From Mauremys mutica (taxonomy: Eukaryota > Chordata > Testudines > Geoemydidae), in the NCBI RefSeq assembly GCF_020497125.1, contig NC_059082.1, positions 29,410,965-29,474,964 on the forward strand: DNA of 64,000 bases. The letters are read 5' to 3'. The notes below the pieces were generated by a model. That model ran no database searches. It worked only from the letters and a program-made list of their open reading frames with translations, and was not told where the DNA came from. The first letter of the stretch is position 1. Every line of letters starts with the position of its first letter. The position numbers and the translations under genes are program-made. This document shows positions 9,801-22,459 of this stretch, in pieces.

Positions 9801-12340
9801 ATGGGACCACCCGTGTGCCTATGTTTAGGCACATGCTCCAGTGCTGCTCTGGATCTGGGCCAGTGTGCTTAGCACCTTGCAAGACCAAGCCAATAGTAAC
9901 AACTAATTGCAAAAGTTATGATTATATTGTACACAGCTTTTCTAAATGTACACCTGATGCAGTCACGCCCCACTATATACTTCTACTCCAAACTTGGCAG
10001 TGACGTTTGTGGCAACTGTTTTCTTGTCTTGGAATCTGTAACCATATATTTGGTCTTGTACAAGCCTTCCAGTTTAAGATCTGTGTGTGATGCTGTGTAA
10101 TTCACATTTATTGTGAGCTAAAGCTGATCCCAACTAAACTCCTAGGTACCACATGTAACACACACAGTCAACTTGTGCTAGTTCTTAATTTTAACAACTT
10201 TGCTTCAAGGATGATTGAAGGTATAAGGCTCAGGGAGTTTAAGTGATGGTTCATTTACTGGTCTTCCCTAGTCCCTAGATAAGGAGCCAATCAATTTGTT
10301 ATAAAGATGGGCAAAGCAATAGTGTGGAAAGAAGTTGATAAGCAGCAATGGCCCTGCAAGCACTGTAAGGTCAATTGGCAGTGGCAACATTTGGAAATAT
10401 ATAAGTGGCACAAAACTATTGTGCACACAATATAAATGTATAGTTCCAAGGAGGCAGCATGAATTTACAAAAGAAAGGTCATGCCTACCCATTCCAACTG
10501 AACATGAGAAGAGTCAATAAGAGGGAGGAGTGGATGAATTTTACTTAGCCTTAGACAGCTTTTGATGTAGGGTATGCAGAAGACTGATCTACAAATGCCA
10601 TAGCAGGTAAGATGCTTTAAACAATACAGAATGGTCTTTCAGTATATGTGAGCATATACTTTTGGATGAAGAGAGGGAACATGTGAAATGCCATTAGGAG
10701 CACTAATCTGGAACAATGTGAAGTAGAAATAGAAACACAGATGGGAAAGAGGAGATGCCAACAGAGCACTTATTGTTAAAGATGATTCCCTCATCCCTTA
10801 AACACACACCTCTGCACCTGATCTCTGAAAGGGTGGAGGCTTATAACCTTGGTGGCAGGATCTCCCTCCAGAAACAAGGGCTTGATTCTACAAGTTGCTA
10901 AGCACTTTGGAACTGATACTGCAAAAAGTACTTAAAAGTTAAGCAAGTGCTTACATTCTTTGCAGGAGTGTGATCAGAGTGCTCAGCAGTCTGTAGAATC
11001 ATGCCCTAACACTGCAAATGTTATTAAAAAACCCAGCAGTTTGATCAGTATACAAGTTCGCTCACTAGGTGTTTTACATAAGTAGTCTATTCACAAGTAT
11101 CCTAAACTTTATACAAGATGCATTGGTAGCCTTTTAAATAAATTTGAGAGTCTGGTGAACTGCAAGGGCACCCAGAAAATTTGTATTTGGTACACATTCT
11201 GAGAAATGATTTCTTAAACACTGACATGTACTGGAAGAGTCTTAACAACATTACCACAGTATTTCAGTTCTGTCAGCTTTGAGGGACGTGACCAGTGCTA
11301 TTGCTTAAGCATTAGATCAACACTGAAAGCAGCCTTGATATAGTGCTGTCTGATAGTTGAAGTGGAGAGGTATTTGCTGTGCATAAGTATAGGGCTACTT
11401 AGGAGCACTACGGAAAACATTTATGATTTGAAATGCTTATGAACAACATTCAAAAAGCCTTGTTGGCTTCCCTACAAGCTTTCATCAGCTCATATCAGCC
11501 CCTTATTACAATTTATTAGTCAACATCACACACAGCCAGTTAAGGTGCTGAGATAAAAGAACTTGCTGGTAGTCCTTAATTGCAGCAAATTTTAAAAATG
11601 GGTCACTTAGAACATGTTGTCCTAAAAGATTTATTTATTTAGGTCAGGCACTATGCATTTAGCATCCACAGTAAGGCCAGGGAGAGGAGTACTAGTTTCC
11701 TTTTGAATGTGTCTTCTTTCTAATCTGCTATAGTATTTCATTCCAAAACAAAAAACTTGTTCAATAGCAAAACCACCAATAGCAAAATGGGCACTATGTG
11801 TATTAAAGCTTGAACTGCAGGTTGCTGTTCTGAAAATACAATTGTAAATTAGATATACAATTCTATTTGCAGAGTTGTATGGAATTTTTGCACTTCATGT
11901 GAGGAATCAACACAGTCTGGAGCTATGGGCTAGGAGTAAGAGAGAGACATTTTGTTCTACATTGGTCTAAATCCTGATTTGGTATGTAGCCTTGGGTAAA
12001 TTATTCAACCCCTCCATCTTATTTTCTTCATCTCTAACATGGGGAGAGTATCTACCCAAGCTTGGGAAAGCATTTTGAGATACTTTGGTAAAATGAGTAA
12101 CTTTTATTTAACTGGACTTATGTTCAACAATGCACACATTTAAAGGGGCTCCTGTACTTACCAGCGAGGCCAGAATAAGAGTCCTAATTATGTTAAAAGG
12201 TCTGATTCAATTTAAAAAAATTATGAAATACGGATCTTAAATAGAAAAATAATTATCACTAGAATGTAACAACATTTTGGTACAATGAATAAGTTGCTAT
12301 TTATTAACATTTAAAAATTCCTCAGTATGGCTTTGGTTTA
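6841..12340. other. Intergenic DNA without recognisable genes
   Basis: AT-rich sequence with old miniature-element debris (for example TTGAAATCAATGGGATC near 7590, CCATGGATTTACACCAGC near 8372, and AAGTATGTGCTTAATCC near 9782) and a degraded MIR-type SINE at about 11945-12115. Open frames up to 137 codons (8717-9130, minus) are low-complexity and carry no domain. Confidence 0.5.
11945..12115 (+). repeat. MIR/CORE-type SINE, degraded
   Basis: The order of CCTTGGGTAAATTATTCAAC, TCTTCATCTCTAACATGGGG and AAAGCATTTTGAGATACTTT matches the MIR-like core and tail found across amniotes (ccttgggcaagt..., catctgtaaaatgggg, aaagcactttgagat). Confidence 0.55.
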
Positions 12341-12348
12341 GTCTAATG

Positions 12349-12727
12349 CAGTGGTTCTTTACCAGCGATCTGGGGCCCGGGGGGGGGGGGGCGTGAGGTT
12401 TCAGGGGGTCCACCAAGCAGGGTTGGCATTAGACTTGCTGGGGGCTTGGGCAGAAAACCGAAGCCCCACCACCTGGGGCTGAAGTCTGGGGCTCCAAGCT
12501 CTGCCACCCGGGGCTGGGGCTAAAGCCAAAGCCTGAGCAACTTATCTTTGCAGGGTCTCCTGTGGTGTGGGGCCCCAAGCAACTGCCCTGCTTGCTACCC
12601 CTTAACCATAGCCCTGACTTTTATATGCAGAAAAACAGTTGTTGTGGCACAGGTGGACTGTGGAGTTTTTACAGCATGGGTGGGGGGGCAGGAAGGGGCT
12701 CAAAAAGAAAAAGGTTGAGAACCCCTG
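12349..12727. mobile_element. hAT-type miniature transposon with perfect target duplication
   Basis: The ends are CAGTGGTTCTTTACC and GGTTGAGAACCCCTG, an imperfect inverted pair. The flanking 8-mer GTCTAATG occurs exactly at 12341-12348 and 12728-12735. The interior is GC-rich with a G12 run near 12379. No coding capacity. Confidence 0.9.
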
Positions 12728-12735
12728 GTCTAATG

Positions 12736-15700
12736 CATTGTCTCAAGAGATCCAACTATGTGTAAATGACCAAGACTTTTTTATGGAAGACAGTGGTTGC
12801 AAGCTTTGTTTCAATTAAACACAAAACCAGTCATTTAAATTGCTTAGATAAACTGCAGTCAGATACCATTATGGGCTGTGATATTATCTGAAGCAGAGTT
12901 AGAGGGGGACTTTCAGGGAAAATTCTAGATGCAGCAGGAAGTGATCATGATGGTGGCTCTCTTCTCACAGAAGTTCAAATTGAGAAAAGAATTTAAGCAT
13001 ATGCTTAACTCCAGCCCTAATCAGCAAATCACTTAAGGACATACTTAATGAGCCTTAAGTCAATACCTTCCTAAGTACTATTGTGAATGCACTTTTGTAA
13101 GCCGGTTCTATATTGTCTGTATCTGATATAGTTAGTAATACTGTAGTTGGCTCACGAGTGAGTTCCTATGCAGAGAATTCACAGCAGCTCTCTTATACTG
13201 TGGTAGCCTGCATTAGGAAAATAGGTAGAGTATTAAATTAGAACATGTTTTCTGACAACTTTTTTTTGGTGTCATGTGTGGGGGTGCATTATTGTGGCAT
13301 CAAGGACATTATCAGGACATTAGTTAATGCAGTGGAAATGTTAGTGTATGCATATTGTATAGTTCTGCATTATGTATAGAGTTTGTACTATGGAACATAC
13401 CTGAGGGCACATGTCCCACATCTGTAGGATATTATACTTGGAAAATTATGCATGATTGAGAATTTTTTCAAAATTAAGAGAATGTCATCAGCTACTTAAA
13501 AGCCTCCTCCAGAGATAAATCTCTTCTTACACTTCTCATTGATATTGTTTAAACACTGACAGTTTGCCCACTGCTTACACAAAATCAGAAGAAGATGGGT
13601 CATTAAAATGGACAGTCTAAAGCTCTCATCCTCCTATAAGATCTGCATAAATTAATTCTTATGCATCACTATTGACTTCAATGGGACTCCTTGGAGGCAT
13701 CTGCCTGCATGGATCCAGTCCCAGGATCAAGGCCTAAGTAAAAAGTATTACATGTGCTGACTTACAATAGAGAGTCAAGCCAAGGAGTGGTCTCTTTACT
13801 GTGTTTGAATCAGTGGTTGTTAGTCCTTTCAGGGAACACTGTGTCTGGTACTAATAACCTCAATCCCATGAACAAGTTCACATGCAAGTCTAAATCACTG
13901 ATTGAAATCTGACCCTGTTATTGATAGCTGTTACACTGCAATTGTAGTGACCTAAGTTTGGTAGTCTCTTCAGCCATAGAAGACTAAGGTCAACATTACA
14001 AAAAACACCTCACTGTGGCCATGCTCACCTGTTCGCAAGCATTAAAATACTCACTTTAAAAAGAGAAAATATAGCAGACTACAACAATTCTAAAATGAAT
14101 GGTTACAGATTCCCCCCGCACACACACACTCCACTGTTCTCTCTGAAAATCTACCTCCAAAATTGCTTACGGTGATAGAGTGGTTTGCTACATTTGTTAG
14201 GACCCAATCATGTATTATAAAAATATTTTATGCAAAATGTGTGCCTATTACCTTAAGAAGTAATTTAGTTGAATTGGATAGTGTGAACACTTTGACATTG
14301 TTAAGGTTAACGATCCAGTCATTAACAATGCACATTTGTAGTCAAATGGATTAGAATAATTGTTTCACTGAATAATGTGAACAATTTATACATTGGGCAA
14401 TAATAATCATTATTACTGGAGTGGTGTCTGCCCTTAAATACTAATGACTTTGATATCTATGCCCCTAAAGTCATTGACACTTTGAAATTTTTTTTATTGG
14501 TTTAATAATATTAAACAGAGTTGAATTTAATACTATATTCTCCTTACCTGATGTGAAAACTGGATTTCTACCAAATCTTTAAAGTATGATCTCATAACAA
14601 AGAAACTGTTACAACACGATAACTTTGTATCTGTCCCATCAGTACTGCATTATTGGAGGTTTGTTTTGAAATGACACATTTTATCCTGTCAGTGTACATA
14701 GTAATTTTTATTGTTTCTCATTTGGAACTAATTCATTCTCAACCAAAAGAGCAAGATGCAATTTGCACATTGTGCCATCTTGCAATAATATATAGTTTAC
14801 AAATAAGATAAACAGATGGTCAAAGCCAGAGGAGGTTTTGCTTTTGCAGCACTATCTTTGAAGTTCTAATGCACCTATCTGTGGGACTTCTGGTGCCCAA
14901 AACTTATTGATAGGGCTTGGTTTCACAAAAATTCACCCCCTCTTCATTTTTGTGCTGTGTACCATTCTATCACTGTTCTCTACTCTAGGGAAGGGTGCAT
15001 TTCACTAATGCTGTGTGTACTTCAGTTGTATAATGGGGTATACAAACTTCATACTGGGCCTGAAGAGGGTAAAGGACAATACTGGGACCAGGTAGCCAAG
15101 CACTGGCAGAGACTTCTCCAACTGGAGAGGAAGCATAAAAGGGAGAAACTCAGCTCAGAAGGGGGGAAGGAAAACAGACCTACCCTGAGGTCTCCTGAAC
15201 AAGCCTCTGTGTTAGGAAGAAGACTACCTGCTGAACCTGGTTGGGGCAAAGGTTTAGTTGTATCATCTTTTCTTTTGCTATCCTTTATTGGATTTTGGAG
15301 GCACAGAGGGAGGGGGTGCAGATGGATGGTAGGAAGTGACCCAGGGAGAAAGTTCTGAGGGAATTTCAGAGTGCTGGACAAAGTTGGCTCTCACAGGGCC
15401 CTGCGTCTGAACCTGGTAGAATGGGAGCGCCCAGGCTCACCTATCAACTGCCCTTGTTGCAGGAGGGGCATAAGCCTCATTTCCTCCACCCCCGCTGTAG
15501 TAAGGAGATGGTAAGGATATTGGAAACCCTGATGTGAAGCTAAGCCACATATAAGAGTTTGGAAATGGACGGAAAGCCCTTCTTGCTGGGGGTGGGGTTG
15601 GGAGCATGAGACAGGAGACTGGGTGTGCTACCACTAGGCCACAGGGCCATCTGAGGACTATCACAAATTGAGAAGCACTCCAAGTTAGTTTTTCTTTTAT

Positions 15701-17056
15701 TATACCTATAACAGGATTTGTGATGATATTCCAATGCTGGACAAGTCAGGAACATCCTATGGATCTGTTTTTAGATAATTTGTATATGCAATACCTTTTT
15801 TCCCCAATGTAATTTGATCCCAATACTGTTAATCTAACTCATTTTGTAAATGTTTCACTCAATTATATTACTTGTTACCAAATTATACAGCACGAGGAGA
15901 GAGACTGATGGCCATTTATGCATTGTAGCTGAGGCTTACAAGAAAATCTCACTGACTTTTCTCTAGATTTAGCTTTTCACATCAACAAACATGCTAGATT
16001 TTTTTTTTTTTTTTGCCAGTGCACCAAGTATATCCATATAGACCAGAAGTCAACCCCAAAAGTTAACAGGTTAAAGTCCCCTCAGAAAGACACCTTGCAG
16101 TGCCAATGATCAATGTGTATACAAAAATGCTCAGTAGTTGGCCATTTTACCATGCTCTCTTAGAAGTCACACATCTAGGACTCGAGCTCCTCAGGACTGA
16201 AATTATGCCATTGGAGCTTTCATCTAGTACTTCTTCATAAGAAAGATCCAGTTCAACATAATAAGGTGGGTAGTAAGCTCTGCAAAATAGAGAAGTGTTA
16301 TACTGTTATTGCCATAAAGCATGGCACACTAGAGATGATGGGTAGAGGCAAAATACTGCTTTTCTGTAAGATTTGTAATTGATGCTATAATTCTGCTTGT
16401 AATTAAACATATCTCAACCAAGCACAGAGCAATTTGCAGTACAAAAACTAGCAAAACATTGACAATGCATGAAGAATGGTTTGGTTTGCATTACAAATCC
16501 CCTTTGCTCTTTCATGGCCATCTCCTGTTATCTTGCAGGTATCAAACACTTTTACTCAGGTTCTTAGTTTTTTGCCAGGTTGAAGTGGTCCTCACCAGAC
16601 TTCTACTTGATTGGCAATAGAAAACATTTGGCTGTTATCAACTTGGTACTTTGGGACCTATACTCTGCTCTCTAAAGAGGTAATATAATAGTACAGATTC
16701 TGGCTAATGAGGTCCACAGAAATAATTGCCACAGTGATAGCCCAAATATCTCATTTCAATATAATACTAGGTCAGAGGGCCTTTCCCCTGTCCTCACATA
16801 ATGTAAAATGCAAAACCTAATGGCTCCATTGGCCATAGATTACCTCAATCTGCTTTAGGCCAACAGCAAGAACTCTAACCCCTATTTGCTTAATTTATTA
16901 CATTATAGATGGTTTAATGGCAGTAGGGATTTTTTTTAAGAGTTGATATAACTGAAAATGTCCCAGTTCTGAAACTTACATGAAAATGGGTCAGTCCACT
17001 CATAATAGAGCAAAGCTATAAAAATATTTAATTGTAATTATAAGCATACGTATACC
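12736..17056. other. Intergenic DNA without recognisable genes
   Basis: Mostly AT-rich. Repeat debris appears near 13665 (TTGACTTCAATGGGACTCC) and a purine-rich LTR-like stretch at about 15045-15460 with a spurious 133-codon frame. A T-run of about 16 lies at 15999-16014. No domain or exon was recognised. Confidence 0.5.
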
Positions 17057-17229
17057 TACACCTCTACCCCGATATAACACGAATTCGGATATAACACGGT
17101 AAAGCAGCGCGGCGGGGGAGCAGCGCGCTCCGGCGGATCAAAGCAAGTTCGATATAACGCAGTTTCACCTATAATGAGGTAAGATTTTTTTGGCCCCTGA
17201 GGACAGCATTATAGCGGGGTAGAGGTGTA
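17057..17229. mobile_element. TA-flanked miniature element (Tc1/mariner-Tigger type)
   Basis: Inverted ends are TACACCTCTACCCCGATATA and TATAGCGGGGTAGAGGTGTA, with TA at each edge as the likely target duplication. The interior has repeated CGATATAAC and TATAACACG motifs. It is a short non-coding DNA transposon. Confidence 0.8.
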
Positions 17230-17939
17230 TATATGAATGACTAAAGGTGAAAGTAATATCTGGGCCAAAATGAGGAAAGACAGCATTGAAGCAGCTGTAC
17301 GTTCTCTGTGAAGCTTAGACTGTTGAGCAAAGGTTTTACTTGATGCTTAAATCATGATTTATTTATTTTTTGGTTAAAAGTTTCACATCATTTAACAGTT
17401 TGAAACAAAAGCACTGAATTAGTGAATCCATATGATGAAGCTTAACACAAAATGATGTTGACAAGCTCAAATGTTGGGAATGAGAAAAACGTTAGTGTGA
17501 ACTATGCAGGGAGCATAAGTGATACTTCCGATTTTTTTTTAAATCTAAGTTGAATGCTGTCAAGATGTTCAGTCCTTATCTGATTAAAACTCACAATTTC
17601 TGTTCAGCCATACAGCACTGTCTCAACCGTGTGTGGGAAAAGGGTGAGAGCTAAAGCCTCAGTACAAAGCTTGAAATGGCTGAATGCAAACAGAGTTTTT
17701 AACTAGAACGTGGAAGGATATAAGGCAGCAGATGCAACACCAATCTGCTTAGACAAGAGGACAATATTTTTAAAACAGAAACACCAAGCATCAGATAATC
17801 ATATGGTGCACAAAGAAAGGCACCTGCATATGCCAATGTACAGCAATGAGTCATCCTGACACGGAATTGTCTGACTAGGGTGTGAAAATTGTCAGTAGCA
17901 GACATAGGCGCTGACTTACATGGGGCTCTGGGGCTTTAG
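17230..17939. other. Intergenic DNA, nothing recognised
   Basis: AT-rich sequence without coding or repeat signals that I can name. Confidence 0.4.
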
Positions 17940-19120
17940 CCCCATGAATAAATCCCAAGCAGGGGCTCTGCCCCACCAATGTTCGCCGCCGCCGCCGCCA
18001 GGGCTGGAGAGCTTCCCCCCTCCCCGCCCGGCCCCAGAGAGCTTAACTGCTTGAACGCAGGCAGCTGCGTCTGTGTGTCTCGACTGTACCATCTCCGAGG
18101 GAGGGGGAGGGGGAGGGGGGCCCGCCGTGCTGGTGGCAGCCCTCTCCTCTACCCCACCCTGGAGGCTGGAGGCTTAAACGCAGGCATGTCTCTCTCCCTT
18201 GCCTTGCCTGTTGCCTCTGCTGCTGCCGGCTGCTGTTGCTTGCTGGAGCACTGGCCGGGGGAGGGGAGGGAGCTGTGCCATGCTTGGCAGCCCTCCCCTC
18301 CCCCTACCTGCAGGAGATGCAAAGGGCACTTCCGGCCAGGACTCGGAGACTGACCTCACCCACCTGAGCAGGTCCTGGGCTTCCGTGAGTGTTTGACCCT
18401 ATGATTCCCCCCCCAGCCCCCACTCCTGCCCAACGCTGGGGAAGGGGCAGCCCCATGCCATCCCCTCCCACCGTTCGTCCCCCCCCCGCACTGAAGCTAC
18501 GGTGAGGGGCTGCAGGCTGCAGCAGGGGTCAGGGAGGCAGGAAGCCATATGTGAAGGCAGTGCCCCTCCCCTCCAGCATCCACCCACCACAGGGCAGATG
18601 GGGGAGGGGGATTCATAGACCTAGCTGAGCAGCTGGGGCTTGGGTGAATTTTATGACACCCTGCTCCCCTGCCCCATAGTCATCCCCATGCAGACCCCAC
18701 TTCTGCCCCATGCTGGGCAAGGGGCAGCCCCATCCACAGTGAAGTTATGGTGAGGGGCAGCAACATGGAAGGCTACCTGTGATGGCAACACCCACCCCCT
18801 AGTTCCCATCACAGGGGAGGTGAGTGGGCTTTCTGGACCTGAGGGGCCCTAGGAAGGAACATATGCAGTGACTGTGGTGCAGAGTGAGTGTGCTGTGGGG
18901 GGCAGGGGGGAGAGGAGGGGTCCCTCCCCTGGAGCTTGCTGCTGCCAGTGGTGGTGATGGGGAGTCCTCTCTGGCCATAGCCCTGGGGCAGCCTGTCTGC
19001 ACCCCAAGTTCCTCATCCTCAGCCCTGCCTCACCCCAAAGCCTGCACCCCCTGCACCGAGCACGCTCCTGCACTGTGAACCCCTCATCCCCAGCCCCACC
19101 CCAGAACCCTCACCTGAGGG
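17940..19120. repeat. GC-rich repeat or low-complexity block
   Basis: The sequence changes abruptly from AT-rich to GC-rich near 17940 and back near 19140. It holds a (GCC)n tract at 17983-18000, a GAGGGGGAGGGG tract near 18100, and an imperfect internal repeat of GGGGAAGGGGCAGCCCCATGC-like units at about 18440 and 18718. Several frames of 60-120 codons occur on both strands with no domain. It could be a GC-rich transposon relic; I see no host exon. Confidence 0.4.
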
Positions 19121-19221
19121 GAAAAACATGCAACTTAAATTTGGTGGTCAGTTTGGAGTATCATTGTATTTAGCACAATATTTGATTATTTTACACCCTT
19201 CAAAGTATGTAACTGGTCGTA

Positions 19222-19550
19222 TACAGGTGTTTTCTCTGAATACTGTCTGCGTGCCTCAGTTTCCCCAATGCATTTCTTAAGGCTCTAGATGGTGGGATAA
19301 GGGGGTGTGATTGTTGTAAAGCCCTAGAGGGCCAGTGTGATGCTGTCTGCACAGAGAATGGCTGACACCCTGTCTCCAGGCAACTGATGGCCTGGGCCAC
19401 TCTCCTGCAAGGTGCCAACTGAAGGTGTTGGAGAACAAAAAGATCAGGTGGCCTCCTAATGCTTGGAAAAGAGACAAAGGCCAGAGGAGGGAGTGTCAGT
19501 GCCTGTGCAGACTTCTGGGAAGCGCATGGTGTGGAAGGGGATGCTGTGAT
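19222..19550 (+). repeat. LTR fragment, plus orientation (left arm of a head-to-head pair)
   Basis: The order CTCTGAATACTGTCTGCGTG, CCTCAGTTTCCCC, CACCCTGTCTCC, GAAGGTGTTGG, AGATCAGGTGGCCTCCT and AGAGGAGGGAGTGTCAGT recurs inverted in the copy at 19550-20088. The pattern resembles a turtle LTR family I recognise. It lacks the central and terminal parts. Confidence 0.65.
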
Positions 19551-20088
19551 GCTTTGGAACAACTCCATGCAAAGCCAGTCAGGACTCTAGGGGAGCCTCC
19601 TCTCTGAGCATACTGTCTCCAGGGCAAGAAGCTTACACCTTCCTGGGTCTGACCTCGGAGCATTCAGCATGCCCTTCCACACTGTGCACTTTCCGCAGCG
19701 AGTCTGCCCAGGCAGGTCCTGGGGCAACCAGAGGTCCCTGCACCCCAACTCCGCAGTCAGATGTGACTCTCAGCCAGACAGTAAAACAGAAGGTTTATTA
19801 GATGACGGGAACACAGTTTAAACAGAGCTTGTAGGTACAGAAAACAGAACCCCTCTGTCAGGTCCATCTTGGGGGGTGGGGAGCCCAGAACCAAGTTCTG
19901 GGTCTCTCCCCATTTCCCCAGCCAGCTCCAAACTGACACTCCCTCCTCTGGCCTCTGTGTCTCTTCCGGACAAGGAGGCCACCTGATCTTTGTCCCCAAC
20001 ACCTTCAGTGGGCATCTTGCAGGGGAAACTGAGGCACCCATACAGTATTCAGAGAAAATATTAAGGACATTCCCACTTCACCACAACA
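19550..20088 (-). repeat. LTR, minus orientation (right arm of a head-to-head pair)
   Basis: On the minus strand it reads TGTTGTGGTGAAGTGGGAAT at its start, then CTCTGAATACTGTATGGG and CCTCAGTTTCCCC. AATAAA lies on the minus strand (TTTATT at about 19795), and the downstream part ends near GGCTTTGCATGGAGTTG. It lacks about 145 bp after CCTCAGTTTCCCC that the left arm keeps. Confidence 0.7.
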
Positions 20089-20225
20089 GGTGCAACAAAA
20101 TATAATACTGTATATTGAAGTAGGCAAGTGCTGCTTCTGACTTTCCACTTTTAATTGACCTTTGTAATCTTGTGACACTGATGCATTGTAGCTTCATTTT
20201 ATATCGGCGTACAGGGCGGGAGCCA

Positions 20226-20632
20226 GGGCCGGCTCCAGACCCCAGCGCGCCAAGCAGGCGCATGGGGCGGCATTGTCCTGGCAGGGCGGCATTTGGCTCC
20301 GGCGGACCTTCCGCAGTCATGCCTGCGGGAGGTCCACAGGAGCCCCGGGAAGAGCAGACCTGCCGCAGGGACGACTGCGACGGGTGCGCTGGTCCCGCGG
20401 CTCGGACGGAGCTCCCGCAGGCATGCCTGCGGATGCTCCACCGGAGCCGCGGGACCACGGGACCGTCCGCAGGCACTTCTGCCTCGGCCGCGGGACTGGG
20501 GAAGGGCGGCGCAAGCGGCGCGGCGCGCCGCCCTGCTTGGGGCAGCGGAATTTCTAGATCCGCCCCTGGCGGGAGCGGGGGGGCACCACCATTTTGGGCC
20601 CCACCAAAAATTATACAAACCTGCCGCCTATG
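20226..20632. repeat. GC-rich composite of miniature transposon fragments
   Basis: It begins CAGGGCCGGCTCCAG, the end sequence of the miniature element at 41954-42169. It contains ATTTCTAGATCCGCCCCTG near 20550, which looks like the end of a different miniature element. In between, GCAGGCATGCCTGCGG-like palindromic units recur. Frames up to 213 codons on both strands are composition artefacts. Confidence 0.5.
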
Positions 20633-21179
20633 GTAGCAGACACTGTAGCCATCTCTCAGAAAGCACACACACATCCCCTCCTCCCAAACTAAGTAGTCAC
20701 TTTCAGAATGATGGTTCAAGAGATTAGGAGATAAGCATCGATGTCATGCTGCATTGCTTTTCAGTAACTCTCTGGGCAATAAGTCTCTGAATTGTTTTGT
20801 CTTTTCTGAAGGTGAACATAGTTGCATAACTGGTACAACCTGCTAGCACAGTTTTAAAGTGATTCAGATTTCCTTATTGTCAGTGTGACTGAACTCGTTA
20901 TTGAGAAAATTGTACTGTCTGCCAGCAGTACCACTGCAATTTATCAAATGAATTCTGGTGTAGTTAGGGTGGGAATTCAGTATCAAAATCTATATGCTCT
21001 AGTAAATAAATATTTGGATTTTTGCAAATGTCGTGGGACAGTTTTACTAAAATATATAGAAGATTTTGGCCATATTCTGTCCTTTAATTAAACACTTACA
21101 GTGCTTTTCACCTGCGGATATTAAAGTGCTTTATTATTGCTCCTTGTTGAGTGTGCTTTATGAAGGCTGGGCAAGAATC

Positions 21180-21285
21180 ATTAACCACACTTTACAGATC
21201 AGAAACTGAGGAACAAGCAAAGTGACTTGTCCAATGTTATATAGTGAAGCCCAGATTCAGCAGAGCACTTGGATTTAACTTTGTC
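21180..21285 (-). repeat. MIR-type SINE fragment
   Basis: TTTACAGATCAGAAACTGAG, then AAGTGACTTGTCCAATG, is the reverse complement of the MIR core (cagtttcctcatctgtaaaa and cttgggcaagt region). Confidence 0.55.
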
Positions 21286-21357
21286 AGCAACAGATTAGCA
21301 TATAGAGGTATCCTGATTCCCAGTGCCCTATTTAACTACTGGTTCACGTGCTCTGTA

Positions 21358-21402
21358 GGAACATACTCACCATACTGGGTCAGATCAGTGGTCCATTTAG
21401 CC
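21358..21402 (+). repeat. Fragment of the same interspersed repeat family
   Basis: GGAACATACTCACCATACTG and GGTCAGATCAGTGGTCCAT, followed by TTAGCCCAGG, match the repeat at 22791-22947 in order. Confidence 0.5.
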
Positions 21403-22459
21403 CAGGAAGTTCTAGGGGTGATGCCTACCACATGGGAGTAGTGCACAGGAGTTATGGAAAGTGGTGCTTGACTCTCTTTAGTGTGTTGGATTTACTGGAG
21501 GCTGCTGGAGGCAATGCCTGCCCAGAAGGTAGCAGACTGCTGATGATTTGATTGTGATCAACTAAATATTTGCCATGGAAAAAGTACACAGGAATTGTTC
21601 TGGGGCATGAAATCTGAGTTGAAGGCAGCCGTGGGTGACTGCTGAAGCCCCCAGGAGAACAAGAATGGAAGCTGAGTTTCTGCAACTGTGGATATAGTTA
21701 GAGAAGCCATAAGAGTTTCTATCATGATCTTGCCCTTTTCAAGAGCATCTTTTCTTGAAAGGTTGCAAAAGGTTCACAGCAGACCTTCTGCTCAAAAAGA
21801 CACAGTAGCTTTAGGAAGAATAGTTTTCTTTTTTCTAATAAAATCCCTTGTTTAGTGTTAGAGGAAAGCAACTATGACCTTTTACCACTGTCACATGACA
21901 GACTGGTTGCCACAAGTTTGAATTTATTAGAATTCTAATATAAATCCTGAACTTAATCTCTGGCATCTCAGCAGAGCAAAGTCTTAGTAATTTTCACTCT
22001 GCTACCTTCACATAAACTAGCACACAAGAGGGTACATGTAAGAAAAGTGTAATGGAGCAGAGGAACATGAAGAAAAATGGAGCCAGCGTGTTGCTGGCAC
22101 AGCTTACCTAAATCCTCTTCAAATGCCCATGCGCTAGTTTTTCATAATGCACAGGATTTTTCAAAGGATTCAGTTACATGAGTAAACTTTCGAACAGTCT
22201 GAGTCGGTACAAAGTATACTTGAGAATGTTCATTCTCCCACTATTCCTTGAAAATGTTCATGAAGGGGTTCCTGTTTGAGTCTATCAATTTCAAAGTACT
22301 GTTTTTGACTGTCTGCAGTAATTAGTGTGGTAAGTGATTTGATATAGGTTATTCCAGTCAGAGTGTAACAGATCAATCAGCACAATCTTTTTTTTTAATC
22401 TCTGGAGAACTGGATGCAAAGGAGATTCTAACAACATTCACTTATGAAGAGATATGGAG

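Larger units (their letters stand above)
20633..22459. other. Intergenic DNA with a MIR fragment
   Basis: AT-rich. A MIR-type fragment in minus orientation lies at about 21180-21285 and a short interspersed-repeat fragment at 21358-21402. No gene is recognised. Confidence 0.45.

Noticed and set aside
15600..15660. tRNA-like box A on the minus strand (GTGGCCTAGTGGTAGCAC)
   Set aside because: No box B, cloverleaf or CCA-compatible acceptor could be found; at best a decayed SINE head.
20078..20727. Long overlapping frames (up to 213 codons) on both strands
   Set aside because: They lie in a GC-rich transposon fragment where stops are rare in all frames; no domain or conserved segment is visible.
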